Shown here: one piece after another, positions 54,239 to 63,732 of the stretch | Layout of the letters: each line of letters opens with the position of its first letter | Position numbering within the stretch: the first letter of the stretch is position 1 | Assembly (NCBI RefSeq): GCF_004339725.1 | Contig: NZ_SMGK01000001.1 | Location: 1,054,001-1,118,000 of the forward strand | Length of the DNA: 64,000 nucleotides | Origin: Acidipila rosea | GTDB lineage: Bacteria > Acidobacteriota > Terriglobia > Terriglobales > Acidobacteriaceae | Direction of reading: 5' to 3' | The notes under the pieces: generated by a model | Told to the model about the DNA's origin: nothing | The model's input: the letters and a program-made list of their open reading frames with translations, nothing else | Databases searched by the model: none | Translations under genes and position numbers: made by a program

Positions 54239-55215
54239 GGAATTGCCTCCAGTTCCGGCTGCGCTTCTGCCTGAAATACGTGCTCCATTACGAACTGCCG
54301 CGTCCTGCGGTCATAGTCGTCCACACGCAGCACTTCGCGAAGGATGCGCCGGCCCGGCTGGCGTTCGATATGAACGACGTAATCGACGGCCTCGCCGATC
54401 TCGGCTTCGATGTCTTCATAGGTGGTCTGCTGATGACTGCGCAGTACGAGATTCGCGAAGCGGCGCAACGCCTTGGTTGCAGAGTTGGCATGGATGGTCG
54501 CAAGCGACCCAGAGTGGCCGGTATTAAACGAATCGAGTAGCGTCCGCGCCTCCATGCCGCGCACCTCACCCAGGATGATCCGGTCTGGCCGGAAGCGAAG
54601 TGCATCCTTGAGCAGTTCCTCGAATGTGACGGACTTCCCGAACGTATGCGTCTGCGACTCGGTGGAGACGACGTTCGGCTTGCGGATCTGAAGCTCCGGC
54701 GTGTCCTCAATGATGACGAGACGTTCCTCATCCGGAATGGCGTCGGCCAGTATCCGCAGAAGCGTCGTCTTGCCCGACCCGGTTCCGCCGCTGATGAGCA
54801 GCGTCTTGCCTGCCTGAATCTGCTCGGCAAGAAACTCGGCAACGGAGCGCGTCAGCGTCCCGCGCGCAATCAGGTCTTCGACGGTGAAATGGCGGCTGGT
54901 GAACTTGCGGATCGATACTGCCGGAGCCGGGCCGACCACTGGCGGAATCCACACCGCAATCCGGCTTCCGTCAGGAAGCCTCGCGTGCAGGCTTGGGTTG
55001 TCGTCGTCGAGCCGCTTGCCGAGGTGATTGGCGATCACTTCGAGGCCCGTTCGCAGGCTGGCTGGGGCGAAGGATATGCCCGGCTCCCGGCAGAGCTTTC
55101 CGTCACGTTCGGTAAACCAGCTCGTGTCGGGATTGCCCAGGATCTCGCTGACCTCATCGTCGCGCAGAAGTGGCTCGATGGGGCGGAGAAACGGAAGGAT
55201 CAAGTCGAAGTTCAT
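54232..55215 (-). CDS. trbB: T4SS hexameric ATPase (TrbB/VirB11)
   Basis: A 327-residue traffic ATPase with an N-terminal domain, Walker A GGTGSGKTT (143-151), an Asp box (VIIEDTPELQ), Walker B (RIILGEVRG) and a His box (GHSGSLATIHAN). All motifs are intact. It powers pilus assembly and substrate transfer with TrbE. Confidence 0.95.
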   Translation of the reverse strand: MNFDLILPFLRPIEPLLRDDEVSEILGNPDTSWFTERDGKLCREPGISFAPASLRTGLEVIANHLGKRLDDDNPSLHARLPDGSRIAVWIPPVVGPAPAVSIRKFTSRHFTVEDLIARGTLTRSVAEFLAEQIQAGKTLLISGGTGSGKTTLLRILADAIPDEERLVIIEDTPELQIRKPNVVSTESQTHTFGKSVTFEELLKDALRFRPDRIILGEVRGMEARTLLDSFNTGHSGSLATIHANSATKALRRFANLVLRSHQQTTYEDIEAEIGEAVDYVVHIERQPGRRILREVLRVDDYDRRTRQFVMEHVFQAEAQPELEAIPC

Positions 55216-55283
55216 CGCGTGTGTTTCCAGTCGAGAAGCCCGGCGTGAAGCCGGGCTTCCGGGAATCGAGGAAGAAGCGGCGA

Positions 55284-55673
55284 TTAAGCCGCCTCTTCCT
55301 CGGGGTTGAAGTCATCGCCTGCCGTCTCTTCCGGGGCGGCCTTCTCGGCGCGGTCGAGCTTCAGGATCGATGAGAGGCGCACTTCCCAGATGCGTTCCTT
55401 TTGGCCGGTCTTCTTGTCCGTCCGCTCGCGGCTGCGCAACTCGCCTTCGACGGCCAGGTGTGCGCCCTTCTTCAGGGTCTTCGCGTAGTCGGCCAGCTTG
55501 CCCCAGGCGATGCAGCGGTGCCACTCGGTGTGGTCGATGTACTTGCCCGTCGCCTTGTCCTTGTAGGAGCTTTTGGTGGCCAGCGACAGGGCGGTGAAGT
55601 TTGCGTTCTTGGTCGAAACGGCGGTGGCGTCTTTGCCGAGAAATCCGATGAGTGTGATGCGGTTCTGATACAT
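55284..55673 (-). CDS. ssb: Single-stranded DNA-binding protein
   Basis: A 129-residue OB-fold SSB (NRITLIGFLGKDATAVSTKN, HTEWHRCIAWGKLADY, GAHLAVEGELRSRE) with an acidic tail ending NPEEEAA, which differs from the usual DDDIPF. The start is ATG 55673; a longer frame upstream is not credible. In conjugative elements such SSBs coat the incoming strand. Confidence 0.93.
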   Translation of the reverse strand: MYQNRITLIGFLGKDATAVSTKNANFTALSLATKSSYKDKATGKYIDHTEWHRCIAWGKLADYAKTLKKGAHLAVEGELRSRERTDKKTGQKERIWEVRLSSILKLDRAEKAAPEETAGDDFNPEEEAA

Positions 55674-55683
55674 GGTAAGTCTC

Positions 55684-56097
55684 CTAAGGTTGAATTCCCG
55701 GATTGGCCGGGTCACCCATTGGCGAAGCCTGAGCGAGAGGCCCGGCTCCCAAGTGCCGAGCCGCGCTTTCTGGAGCAGGGGCCCAAACTTGCTTTGGGAG
55801 AGGAGTCTGGAAAGCAGAGCGGCGATGTGCCGCCGGGCGCCGGAATAGGCCCGAAGCGTGTGACCGGACAAGCAAGGGAGAGACCACGGAGACAAGCACT
55901 TCATGGATCGCATCGTCGAGGGTTTTCTCGTGGCTGCTAACGCTGGCATCCAGAGCGCAGAATCGCCCTGCTGCCCCCACGTGCAAGGATGAGGTAAAGG
56001 CATCGGCTACCACGCAGGGATTGCACCCACGCAGGGCGGGCGAATGCGGAAGCGTAAAGGGTGCGTTCTGGCCGGAGATGTGTGCGGCGTTGGACAT
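55684..56097 (-). CDS. Hypothetical protein in transfer operon
   Basis: A 137-residue frame starting at ATG 56097 (GAGG about 7-10 bases upstream), 33 bp after trbF. No family or clear domain is recognised; it is rich in Ala, Pro, Ser and His. Support is its position and ribosome site only. Confidence 0.4.
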   Translation of the reverse strand: MSNAAHISGQNAPFTLPHSPALRGCNPCVVADAFTSSLHVGAAGRFCALDASVSSHEKTLDDAIHEVLVSVVSPLLVRSHASGLFRRPAAHRRSAFQTPLPKQVWAPAPESAARHLGAGPLAQASPMGDPANPGIQP

Positions 56098-56130
56098 GAA
56101 GACTGCCTCGCTTTGGGAAGTGCGATTCTC

Positions 56131-56820
56131 CTACTCGAACGCCTGGTCGGCCCGGAAGCGGACGATGGTCAATCCCAGAGGATTGATGGCCAACTCGTTG
56201 TTCTGCACGTTGTCGCGGAAGACATAGGTCACGCTGGCGGTCCATCGCTCGCGCTTGAGTTCGGTATGATCCGCCGGATTCGTATACACCTTCTCGAACT
56301 CAATGCGCGCCGAATAGGGTGACTGCCGGAGATCGTCCAGCACAACGTTCTTGACTTCGACATCGACATACGGAAGCAAGCTGTCATCCCGGTAGGTCTG
56401 GATGATTTTGTTTTTCTGCTCCTCGGCAATCACGGCCCGCTGCACGTCGCTATTCAGGAAGTAGAGAGAATCAGTCTGGTCGCGTTCAATCGTGAAGCGA
56501 TTGCGGCTGAAATAGAGTTCGGCCCAGCGGGTCAGGTAATACTTGTTCTCCGCCTCCTGCGGGCGGTACTGGAAGTTGCGATAGTCGATCGCTTCGGCGC
56601 GACCCACATCGTTGATGCGAATGATGAGCGGGTGCATACCGGCCAGCGCCTTCTGACTGCGGAAGACGAGCACGGCGAGCATGAGACAAACCGCAACAAG
56701 GCAGAGAATAGTGATCTTGAGCCAGGTATTCATCACCAGCGGATCGCCATACTGTTCGAGATAGCGTTCCGCCGCGCGCGTCATCTCTGGAGTGGGCGTG
56801 GTTGTCGTCATCGCGTCCAT
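56131..56820 (-). CDS. trbF: T4SS inner-membrane scaffold (TrbF/VirB8)
   Basis: A 229-residue bitopic protein: short cytoplasmic N-terminus, one helix (about 33-52), then the VirB8/TrbF periplasmic domain (RPQEAENKYYLTRWAELYFS, TASVTYVFRDN). The length fits the family. Confidence 0.92.
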   Translation of the reverse strand: MDAMTTTTPTPEMTRAAERYLEQYGDPLVMNTWLKITILCLVAVCLMLAVLVFRSQKALAGMHPLIIRINDVGRAEAIDYRNFQYRPQEAENKYYLTRWAELYFSRNRFTIERDQTDSLYFLNSDVQRAVIAEEQKNKIIQTYRDDSLLPYVDVEVKNVVLDDLRQSPYSARIEFEKVYTNPADHTELKRERWTASVTYVFRDNVQNNELAINPLGLTIVRFRADQAFE

Positions 56821-56832
56821 ACCTCCGCATCC

Positions 56833-57696
56833 CTAAAACGCCCGCAGAATGGCGGCGGTCAACACACCACCCGCCCCGAATCCATGCCCACCGATGTGGC
56901 CGGAGAAGAGCGATGCGGTCATGGTTGGAATCTTGAAGAGTATGAAGGCCGCAATGAAGCACAGCATGAGCAGTGCCGGCATGAGTGCGACCAAAACTTT
57001 TGGATCGGCAAAGTTCATCGCGCCACTGGCCAGATAGGTGATGAGCAGATGACTCACAACGCTCATGGTTGCGGCTGCGACCACCTTATAGAACTCAAAG
57101 CCGACGAATGCCTTCAGCCACCCCCAGAAGAGGAAGTCTGTCTTTTCGAAGACCATCCACGGAATGAAGACCGGCCCGAGCAGACCAATCACCGTTGCAC
57201 CGATCGCTCCATAGGCGATAATGACTGCGATCAACGCAGTCAAAATGCTGAGGACGATCTGAACGGTAAAGGTACAGAGCAGGGTATATGGTTCCGTAAA
57301 GGATGGCGAAGAGATTCCGACATTGGAAAGGGCTTTATGGATGGTTGCCTGCACTTCCTGTGTGGAATCATGTCCGATGTAATCCACCAGAGTGCTGGTG
57401 CCACCGCTGACAAATCCTTTGAGAGAATAGTCGATGCCGGGAATCGAGCCGTCATAGAACCTTACAAAGCAATAGGCGAAGGTAATCAGTAGGAAGAAGT
57501 TCAGGAACTTTGCGACGTTGAAACCTGGGCCACCCTGCGCGGAGGCCAGCGCCTCCTGAACGCCAAACCAGACCATCATGATGGTGGCGAGCGACAGCAC
57601 CATGTGCAGCCCGAGCGCGTCCACGGAAGGCGCGACTGTCGCTGTCAGGTTGTCGCAGCCGTTCTTGATGAGAATCAGAAAGTCCATGATTGCCAT
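56833..57696 (-). CDS. trbL: T4SS polytopic membrane protein (TrbL/VirB6)
   Basis: A 287-residue protein with six or more helices and the TrbL/VirB6 central motif (GLLGPVFIPWMVFEKTDFLF, then GWLKAFVGFEFYKVV). It forms the inner-membrane channel base. It starts 6 bp after trbJ and ends 12 bp before trbF. Confidence 0.92.
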   Translation of the reverse strand: MAIMDFLILIKNGCDNLTATVAPSVDALGLHMVLSLATIMMVWFGVQEALASAQGGPGFNVAKFLNFFLLITFAYCFVRFYDGSIPGIDYSLKGFVSGGTSTLVDYIGHDSTQEVQATIHKALSNVGISSPSFTEPYTLLCTFTVQIVLSILTALIAVIIAYGAIGATVIGLLGPVFIPWMVFEKTDFLFWGWLKAFVGFEFYKVVAAATMSVVSHLLITYLASGAMNFADPKVLVALMPALLMLCFIAAFILFKIPTMTASLFSGHIGGHGFGAGGVLTAAILRAF

Positions 57697-57702
57697 CCTT
57701 TC

Positions 57703-58512
57703 TCAGTAGTGGAAGGCCCACTCGGTGCCCGCGCTCGACTGCTGCGGCGTGAGTTCGTTGAAGTTCTGCTGATAGCTGTTGCCGGTCTGAAACAGAGATT
57801 TCAGATTGTCCTGCTGCACCTTCTGGCCAACCATTTGCTGCAAGGCGTTGGCTTCAAGAATCTGATTGGTTTCCTGCTGCGAGCGCAGCTCGATCAGCAG
57901 GGCCTGATTGATCCGCTGCAAGGTTGCCATCTCCGTATGCTGGGACGGGTCGGTGGAATGACTCACGGCTTCGAGTTGCGCAATGTCGGCCTCGCGCTGC
58001 GCGGAGGCGGAACGGATAGCTCCGACGGTCTCAAGGCTCGTTGCGTTGACGGCGTTCGCCAGATCGACCGTCGCCCCCTGTGCCGCAATCGCCTGCTGGC
58101 CCTGCGGGCTGAGCGAGCTGTACCCGGCGATGCGGCCCGTTGTGTTGATGCTGGCCGCCTGTGTTGCCGCCGGCGCACCATAACCCGTTGCGGCTGCATT
58201 CATCCATACGGATGAGTTGCCATAGGTGTTGGCCGGCTGAATGATCGCGGCCCACTGCTGCGGTCCGAGCGTGCCGTAGGTTGTGTAAAGCGTCTCGGGC
58301 AGGCTCGCCATCTGACGCGCTAGGTTGTATGCTCCAATGACATTTTGCATGGTGTTGACGGTAGTGGTGTACAACTGGCTTGCCTGCCCAATCTGCTGAA
58401 TGGCGTGGGCGGACTGCGTCGGGTCAAAAACGATCCCTGAACCAAATTGGGCGCGGGCGGGTAACGTTGCGGCAATTGCCGTAGCGATGGCGAGTATCAG
58501 TTGGCACTTCAT
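57703..58512 (-). CDS. trbJ: T4SS minor pilin-type protein (TrbJ/VirB5)
   Basis: A 269-residue secreted protein: signal peptide (ILAIATAIAATLPARAQ), then a TrbJ/VirB5-like helical bundle rich in Gln, Ala and Ser (IVFDPTQSAHAIQQIGQASQ at the start). It is exported and placed at the pilus tip in related systems. Confidence 0.88.
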   Translation of the reverse strand: MKCQLILAIATAIAATLPARAQFGSGIVFDPTQSAHAIQQIGQASQLYTTTVNTMQNVIGAYNLARQMASLPETLYTTYGTLGPQQWAAIIQPANTYGNSSVWMNAAATGYGAPAATQAASINTTGRIAGYSSLSPQGQQAIAAQGATVDLANAVNATSLETVGAIRSASAQREADIAQLEAVSHSTDPSQHTEMATLQRINQALLIELRSQQETNQILEANALQQMVGQKVQQDNLKSLFQTGNSYQQNFNELTPQQSSAGTEWAFHY

Positions 58513-58528
58513 GGTGCATTCTCCTCAA

Positions 58529-58777
58529 TCATTTCTTGGCACGCTCGGCCTGAAGCTGTACCAACGTTGCATCCAGGTTTTGTTTCTCAGCAGAGCATTT
58601 CGTGCTGAGTGTAGGAGGTACCTTGAAATACTCAGCCGAGCAGTCTTGCTGAAACTGCTTACCAAGCTGGTCATACTTTTTTTGCAGAGCGTCGACCTTG
58701 GCCTGATGGCTCTGACACCCAAGCACGGTGATGGCAAGAATTGCGGTGAATCCAACAAAGATAGCGGTGCGGCGCAT
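58529..58777 (-). CDS. Small lipoprotein of the transfer operon (TrbK/VirB7-like)
   Basis: An 82-residue protein with a clear lipobox (ITVLGCQ) and a helical, Gln/Lys-rich mature part containing two cysteines. Position between trbJ and trbI fits TrbK (entry exclusion) or VirB7 (outer-membrane core). These cannot be distinguished by sequence reading. Confidence 0.75.
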   Translation of the reverse strand: MRRTAIFVGFTAILAITVLGCQSHQAKVDALQKKYDQLGKQFQQDCSAEYFKVPPTLSTKCSAEKQNLDATLVQLQAERAKK

Positions 58778-58787
58778 ACTTCCTCCT

Positions 58788-60122
58788 TCAGAACGACTGT
58801 GGAATGGTGTGGTTCTCGTATGCGGGCAGCAGCATGTCCTGTGTGAAGTAGACCTTCACCCGATGGCCTTCGCGGATCGTAATCGTCGGCGGTATCTCCA
58901 GAAACTGGTCGAGCACAGAGGTAGCCGACTGCGAAACGCTGGCGGAGGCCCCGGTCGCAAATGCCTGCGACCCGCTGGTAGAAATCGTACCTCCACCCTG
59001 CTCAATTTCGCCTGCACCGGCGATCACACCCAGCGCAATCGACATTCCAAATATCTCCAGATAATGGTTGTTCACCTTGTCTTTCAGGCCCTCGGCTCCC
59101 GACTGGTTCAGGCCCTGAAACTGGTCGAGATCGACTGAATAGCCATCCGGCATAATCATGCGGTGAAAGACGACGGCCATGCGCCGCTGCTGGCCAAAGC
59201 CGGATGCGCCGATCTTCCGCGCCTCGCCCAGCACGATCGTCCCTTCCGGAATCAGCACATGTTGGCGATCATGCGAGTAGACAGGATTCGAGACCAAAAC
59301 CTTGACCGGACCGGCAGCATCACCGTCCAGGCGATTGATGAGAACTGTGTCCAGTACCGTACCTTCGTAGACCACATACGGCTGACCGGTGGCCGAATCG
59401 ATGTTCACCTCGGGCCGGTGCTGCGGCTGACTTTGTGACTGGCCAGCGCTTGGTGCCTGCGGCGCAATCAGGCTCGTATTTGCAGATCCCAGCGGAGCCA
59501 CGTATGGATATGCGTTCGCGCCTGCAACAGGGGCCGGTGGGTCGATGTTCGCAGAGGCGGGCGTGTGTTGCTCCGGATGCGCCGATTGCTGGGCTTGCGA
59601 GTAGACGAGGTTCGAGGCAAAGCGCGAGGCGTAAGCCAGCTCGCGATCCTTTGCTGCGAGCTGTTGCTCGGTTTGCTCGGCGGGAGAGAGTTGTTGCTGC
59701 GACGGCGCACAGGGCTGGCCGGGAGCGCACGTAGACGACTGACCTGTTGGCCCGTAGGCCGCAGCAACGGCCTGCTGTGCTGCGGTCATACCCGCAACCG
59801 GGCTTGTTGCTTGTCGTTGCGCAGCATCCTGAGCGGTCTGCGCTTCGGCGGCGGCCACCTGACTCTTAAGGTCGGCGACATTGTTGGCGGTATTGTCCTG
59901 GAGCACCGGCTGCGGAGCGTCGTGCCCGCTACCGTTCTGCTGTGCGGGCGGCTTCTTCGCTGTTCCGCTGAAGACCGCCGCCACAATCACCAGCAGCGCC
60001 GCTCCCAGGTAGAGCGCGGGTTTCAGGTTCTTCGGCACGACACCTGCGGGCACGCGCTCCTCGCGGCGCAGCTCCGGCTCAACAACTTTGTCGTTCGGAA
60101 GATTTGTCACTGACTCAGCCAT
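58788..60122 (-). CDS. trbI: T4SS core protein (TrbI/VirB10)
   Basis: A 444-residue protein: cytoplasmic tail, one helix (about 33-52), a long Gln/Ala/Pro-rich linker, then the VirB10/TrbI beta-barrel domain (GTVLDTVLINRLDGDAAGPV, RHVLIPEGTIVLGEARKIGA, REGHRVKVYFTQDMLL). The start is ATG 60122 (GAGG 7 bases upstream). It spans inner to outer membrane. Confidence 0.93.
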   Translation of the reverse strand: MAESVTNLPNDKVVEPELRREERVPAGVVPKNLKPALYLGAALLVIVAAVFSGTAKKPPAQQNGSGHDAPQPVLQDNTANNVADLKSQVAAAEAQTAQDAAQRQATSPVAGMTAAQQAVAAAYGPTGQSSTCAPGQPCAPSQQQLSPAEQTEQQLAAKDRELAYASRFASNLVYSQAQQSAHPEQHTPASANIDPPAPVAGANAYPYVAPLGSANTSLIAPQAPSAGQSQSQPQHRPEVNIDSATGQPYVVYEGTVLDTVLINRLDGDAAGPVKVLVSNPVYSHDRQHVLIPEGTIVLGEARKIGASGFGQQRRMAVVFHRMIMPDGYSVDLDQFQGLNQSGAEGLKDKVNNHYLEIFGMSIALGVIAGAGEIEQGGGTISTSGSQAFATGASASVSQSATSVLDQFLEIPPTITIREGHRVKVYFTQDMLLPAYENHTIPQSF

Positions 60123-60130
60123 CGCGCACC

Positions 60131-60895
60131 TCACGAATGCTTGCGGGAGAACTCCATCCGCTTCTTGCCCAACTCGACATAGCCGGAATCCATCACCTTC
60201 GGAATCACATAGGTTCCGTTCGAGAGCTGATACGTCACCAGATTTGGCTTGCCGTCCCGCATCTCGTAGACCGAGAACTTCTCCGGCGCATCGGTCTTGA
60301 TGTAGGTGAACTTGTCGTCGTGATAGATCGCCTGAATATCGAACGGCGGCTCGTTGGCCTTGAAGGTGTAATCGAACTTCAACTGCATCGGATAGGCGCT
60401 CTTGTACTCATCCACCGCCTGCGTGATGTGCGATTCTACGGCGGCGAGTTGCTGCTGGGATTGCGCCAGTTGCGCTGCCGGTACGAACTGCGGCGGGCCA
60501 CTGGAAGCGACAATCGACGAGCGGTCGGCAAGAACTACGATCACTTTCAAATCAGGTGTTTCGCTCGACTGTGAAACATCCTGCAAGGTGAAGCTGTAGA
60601 TGTTGCCCTTATCGGTGATGAGGTTCAGATTGGAGGAGATTCCAGCCTTCGCCGGATGCACGAAGCAGAAGTTGCCGACGATATCGACCACCCAAAAATC
60701 CTTGTCGCCGGTCGCAGCTTCCATGATCTTTTCTGTCGCCGGAAGCTCAATCAGGGTCGTGTACTTGAGCTTGGCGTGAATCGGAACAATATCCTGGGCG
60801 TGATACTGCACGGTGCGCGCGGAAGCGTCCTGCGCGATTGCTGGAACGCACGGAATGGCGGTGAGGAGGGCGAGTGGAATGAGGATGCGTTTCAT
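60131..60895 (-). CDS. trbG: T4SS outer-membrane-complex protein (TrbG/VirB9)
   Basis: A 254-residue secreted protein: signal peptide (LALLTAIPCVPAIAQ), TrbG/VirB9 N-domain (KLKYTTLIELPATEKIMEAA, then GDKDFWVVDIVGN) and C-domain (FDIQAIYHDDKFTYIKTDAP). The ATG at 60895 overlaps the stop of trbE (ATGA). Confidence 0.93.
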   Translation of the reverse strand: MKRILIPLALLTAIPCVPAIAQDASARTVQYHAQDIVPIHAKLKYTTLIELPATEKIMEAATGDKDFWVVDIVGNFCFVHPAKAGISSNLNLITDKGNIYSFTLQDVSQSSETPDLKVIVVLADRSSIVASSGPPQFVPAAQLAQSQQQLAAVESHITQAVDEYKSAYPMQLKFDYTFKANEPPFDIQAIYHDDKFTYIKTDAPEKFSVYEMRDGKPNLVTYQLSNGTYVIPKVMDSGYVELGKKRMEFSRKHS

Positions 60896-63378
60896 GCGGC
60901 AACTCCTTTCGGGCGAGAATGTGTTGCGTTTGGCAGCGGCTCCTCGGCCAGGCGGCGCAGACCTTCGGCGAAGCCGAATTGGTCGAAGTATTTCCACTTC
61001 TTCAGGTTTTCGTTGGCGCTGTTGACGGCGATCCAGTACGAAACAGGATCGACATTCAATCTCACTCGTTTCGAGCTTTGCGCCTTGCGGATCAGCATCT
61101 GTCCTGGCGGAACGAGTCCGTCGATCAGATCCAATTCCATGTCGTTCAGATGAAACGCTTCGGCATAGACCGCGCGGTCCATCTCAGGGTTGGCGAGGAA
61201 TATTTTTGCCGGACAGCACTCGGCGACAACCGGCAATAGTCCCGATTCCTGCAATTCCTTGAGCGACTGCGTGGCCAGCACCATCGCCGCGCGATGCTTG
61301 CGCCAGGTCTTCTGCGCCTGCACCACGTAGTTGCGAATCGTCTCGTTGCGAAAGAAGAGCCATGCCTCGTCCAGCAGAAACATCTTGAAGGTGGCGAGCT
61401 TGCTTGGATCGGCGATCTCGTTGCCGGCCCGGTGCAACACATAGAACAGCAGCGGCTCCAGCACTTCCAGCGCATCGTTCCATCCTTTGAAGTTGAAGGT
61501 CTGGAAGGGAGCGAACGTAAGCGTGTCCTCGGCGTTGTCGAAGAGAAACCCGTACTGTCCCGCGCGCGTCCAGCGATGCAGCCGGTCCTTCATTTCGCCG
61601 ATGATGCTGGCCAGATTCGACACCGTGCGCTGACCCGGCTCCAGTATGTACACGCGCTCGATTGCATTCCAGAGCTTCTGCTCTTCCTTGAAGTCCATCC
61701 GATAATGCTGGGCGCGTCCTTCGATCAGCACGCGGAAGAAGCTGAAGAGAAATTGCAGATTTTCTGGCGTCTGTGGCAGCGAGAAGGGGTTGATGGTGAA
61801 GTCGCGCGACTCGCGCCCGACGTTCAAATACGTTCCGCCGAAGATGCGCGTCACTGATTCGTAGCTGCCGCCAATGTCGAAGATGTACGTCTGCGGCTGA
61901 TACTTCTGTGCGCTCTGCACAAGAAACACGGACAGGAACGTCTTGCCCGAGCCGGTCATTCCAAGAATCAACGTGTGTCCCACCTCGCCGCAGTGCAGAT
62001 TCAGGTAGTAGGGCGTATCGTTGTCGGTTTCGAGCACGGCCAGATATTCGGCATCGAGATACGCATTCCTTGTCTCGCCGGGAAGGATCGTGAACAGGAA
62101 ACTCAGGTCGGCGTAGTTGGTGTTCAAGAGATACAGCTTGCGGAGATTGAAGGCGTAGTTGCCGGGCACGATGGCGAAGTAAGCGTTGAGCTGGTTGTAG
62201 GTCTCGGCAAACAGGCTGCCGTCGGCATTGGTGAAGACTCCCGCGAACTCACCGGCAAGTTGTTCGAGCGCCAGACGGTCTTTGCCGTAGAGCACGATGG
62301 TCAGCGAGAACTCGCCCAGTTGCTGTCCATCGCCCAGCGCCCGCAGGCAATCGCCCAGGTTTTCGATGTCGGCCTGCTTCGACTCATCGACCAGCACGTC
62401 GCGCGGATTGGTCTTTGCCGCATCGTTGCCCATCTGCGAGACGAAGCCGGTTTTGGCGATATTGAAGTGCCGCCTGCGCTTGTTGACCTCCTTGCGCGCC
62501 TTGTCCGCTGGAAGGTGCATCCACTCCGTGCAGGCCATAAAATTTGTCGGAATCTTCAAGAGTGCATCGAGCGCGAGCGGGCGAGTCTCAGCTACGGCTT
62601 CCTTCATCGTCAGTACGCGAACGAAGTGATCGCCCACCCGCAGATGATCGCGCTCCGATTCAATGTCGGAGTGGCACACCTGAAAATCGAGGAACTGCGT
62701 GTGCTGGGGCCTCCCGGCAATCCGCCAGTCGTCGTAATTGAGCAGACGGCGGAAGAACCGAAACTGGCCTTCCTGATCGAGCACCTCCATCGGCGTCAGG
62801 TCGCTGAGCTGTTTCATGAATGCCTGCACTTGGCTGGAGAGCCGGGCAAGATCGCGCTCGATCTGCGACCGCAACAGGCGCTTCATCCCGCGCCCGCTGA
62901 ACTGTGCCTGCAGTTCATTCCAGCCGCCCGCCGGATCGCGGAACATCTGCGCCAGTGCGGCGCCAACACCGGTCTTCGACCGCGAGCCGCGAATCAGAAT
63001 GCAATAGTAGATTTCGATCTCGAAGAGCCTGTCCGCCTTGTCTTCAAAGAACTGCCGCCGCCGGTCCTGGCTGGTCTGCACAATTGGGTCATCGTATTTG
63101 GCAAATGGAATCTGTGGCCGATTCGTTTTGAACAGGTACTGGTAGACATGGAAGCCGGGGCCGAAGAGCTTGAGCGCCGCTTCCAGCCGTTTCACGGCAT
63201 ACTCCTGCTGTCCGTGATCGAGGCTCTCGTAGTCCACGCCTGTTACGTGGAGCACCATGCCGAGGTCGCCGGATTTGGTTAGGAACGCCGTGTCGTTCCA
63301 GAAGCCGTACAGGTTGAGGTGGTCGCACAGCGCGGCGGCGTCCTTCCACGGCTGGATGACCTTGTCGATGCGCAGCAT
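60892..63378 (-). CDS. trbE: T4SS ATPase (TrbE/VirB4)
   Basis: An 828-residue VirB4 ATPase. The N-terminal CagE/TrbE-VirB4 domain leads to Walker A GMTGSGKTF (about 473-481), Walker B MFLLDEAWLF and a conserved ATQSLKEL motif. It drives pilus subunit handling. It overlaps trbD by one base (TGATG) and trbG by 4 bp. Confidence 0.95.
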   Translation of the reverse strand: MLRIDKVIQPWKDAAALCDHLNLYGFWNDTAFLTKSGDLGMVLHVTGVDYESLDHGQQEYAVKRLEAALKLFGPGFHVYQYLFKTNRPQIPFAKYDDPIVQTSQDRRRQFFEDKADRLFEIEIYYCILIRGSRSKTGVGAALAQMFRDPAGGWNELQAQFSGRGMKRLLRSQIERDLARLSSQVQAFMKQLSDLTPMEVLDQEGQFRFFRRLLNYDDWRIAGRPQHTQFLDFQVCHSDIESERDHLRVGDHFVRVLTMKEAVAETRPLALDALLKIPTNFMACTEWMHLPADKARKEVNKRRRHFNIAKTGFVSQMGNDAAKTNPRDVLVDESKQADIENLGDCLRALGDGQQLGEFSLTIVLYGKDRLALEQLAGEFAGVFTNADGSLFAETYNQLNAYFAIVPGNYAFNLRKLYLLNTNYADLSFLFTILPGETRNAYLDAEYLAVLETDNDTPYYLNLHCGEVGHTLILGMTGSGKTFLSVFLVQSAQKYQPQTYIFDIGGSYESVTRIFGGTYLNVGRESRDFTINPFSLPQTPENLQFLFSFFRVLIEGRAQHYRMDFKEEQKLWNAIERVYILEPGQRTVSNLASIIGEMKDRLHRWTRAGQYGFLFDNAEDTLTFAPFQTFNFKGWNDALEVLEPLLFYVLHRAGNEIADPSKLATFKMFLLDEAWLFFRNETIRNYVVQAQKTWRKHRAAMVLATQSLKELQESGLLPVVAECCPAKIFLANPEMDRAVYAEAFHLNDMELDLIDGLVPPGQMLIRKAQSSKRVRLNVDPVSYWIAVNSANENLKKWKYFDQFGFAEGLRRLAEEPLPNATHSRPKGVAA

Positions 63379-63677
63379 CAGACCACCTCCACGCGCGGTG
63401 TGCTCTGTTTGGCCGCGTCATAGCGTGGCTTGTACCGCTCCGCCTTGGCCAGGATGCGAAGAAATGCCGGATCGGTCGCCGTCACCCAATGGCCAAACGC
63501 GTAGCCGCCCAGAAAGACAGCCAGCCCGGCCAGCAGACTGTTGAACAGGTTGAACGCGCCCACGGCCCCGACGCAGACGAAGTAGAACAGTGTCCGCTCC
63601 ACGCCCAGATAGGTGAGGGGCTTGTGCAGGCTCTTGAAGACCCGATTGCGTCGCGGGTTGTGCGTGTGTGTCTGCAT
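63378..63677 (-). CDS. trbD: T4SS inner-membrane protein (TrbD/VirB3)
   Basis: A 99-residue protein with two helices (TLFYFVCVGAVGAFNLF; LLAGLAVFLGGYAFGHWV) and the TrbD/VirB3 N-terminal pattern (VFKSLHKPLTYLGVER). It overlaps trbE by one base. Confidence 0.9.
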   Translation of the reverse strand: MQTHTHNPRRNRVFKSLHKPLTYLGVERTLFYFVCVGAVGAFNLFNSLLAGLAVFLGGYAFGHWVTATDPAFLRILAKAERYKPRYDAAKQSTPRVEVV

Positions 63678-63732
63678 CGAATGCCCCTCACACTTGTAGA
63701 AACTTGAATGGCGGTAGTTGTGGCCGGGGAAC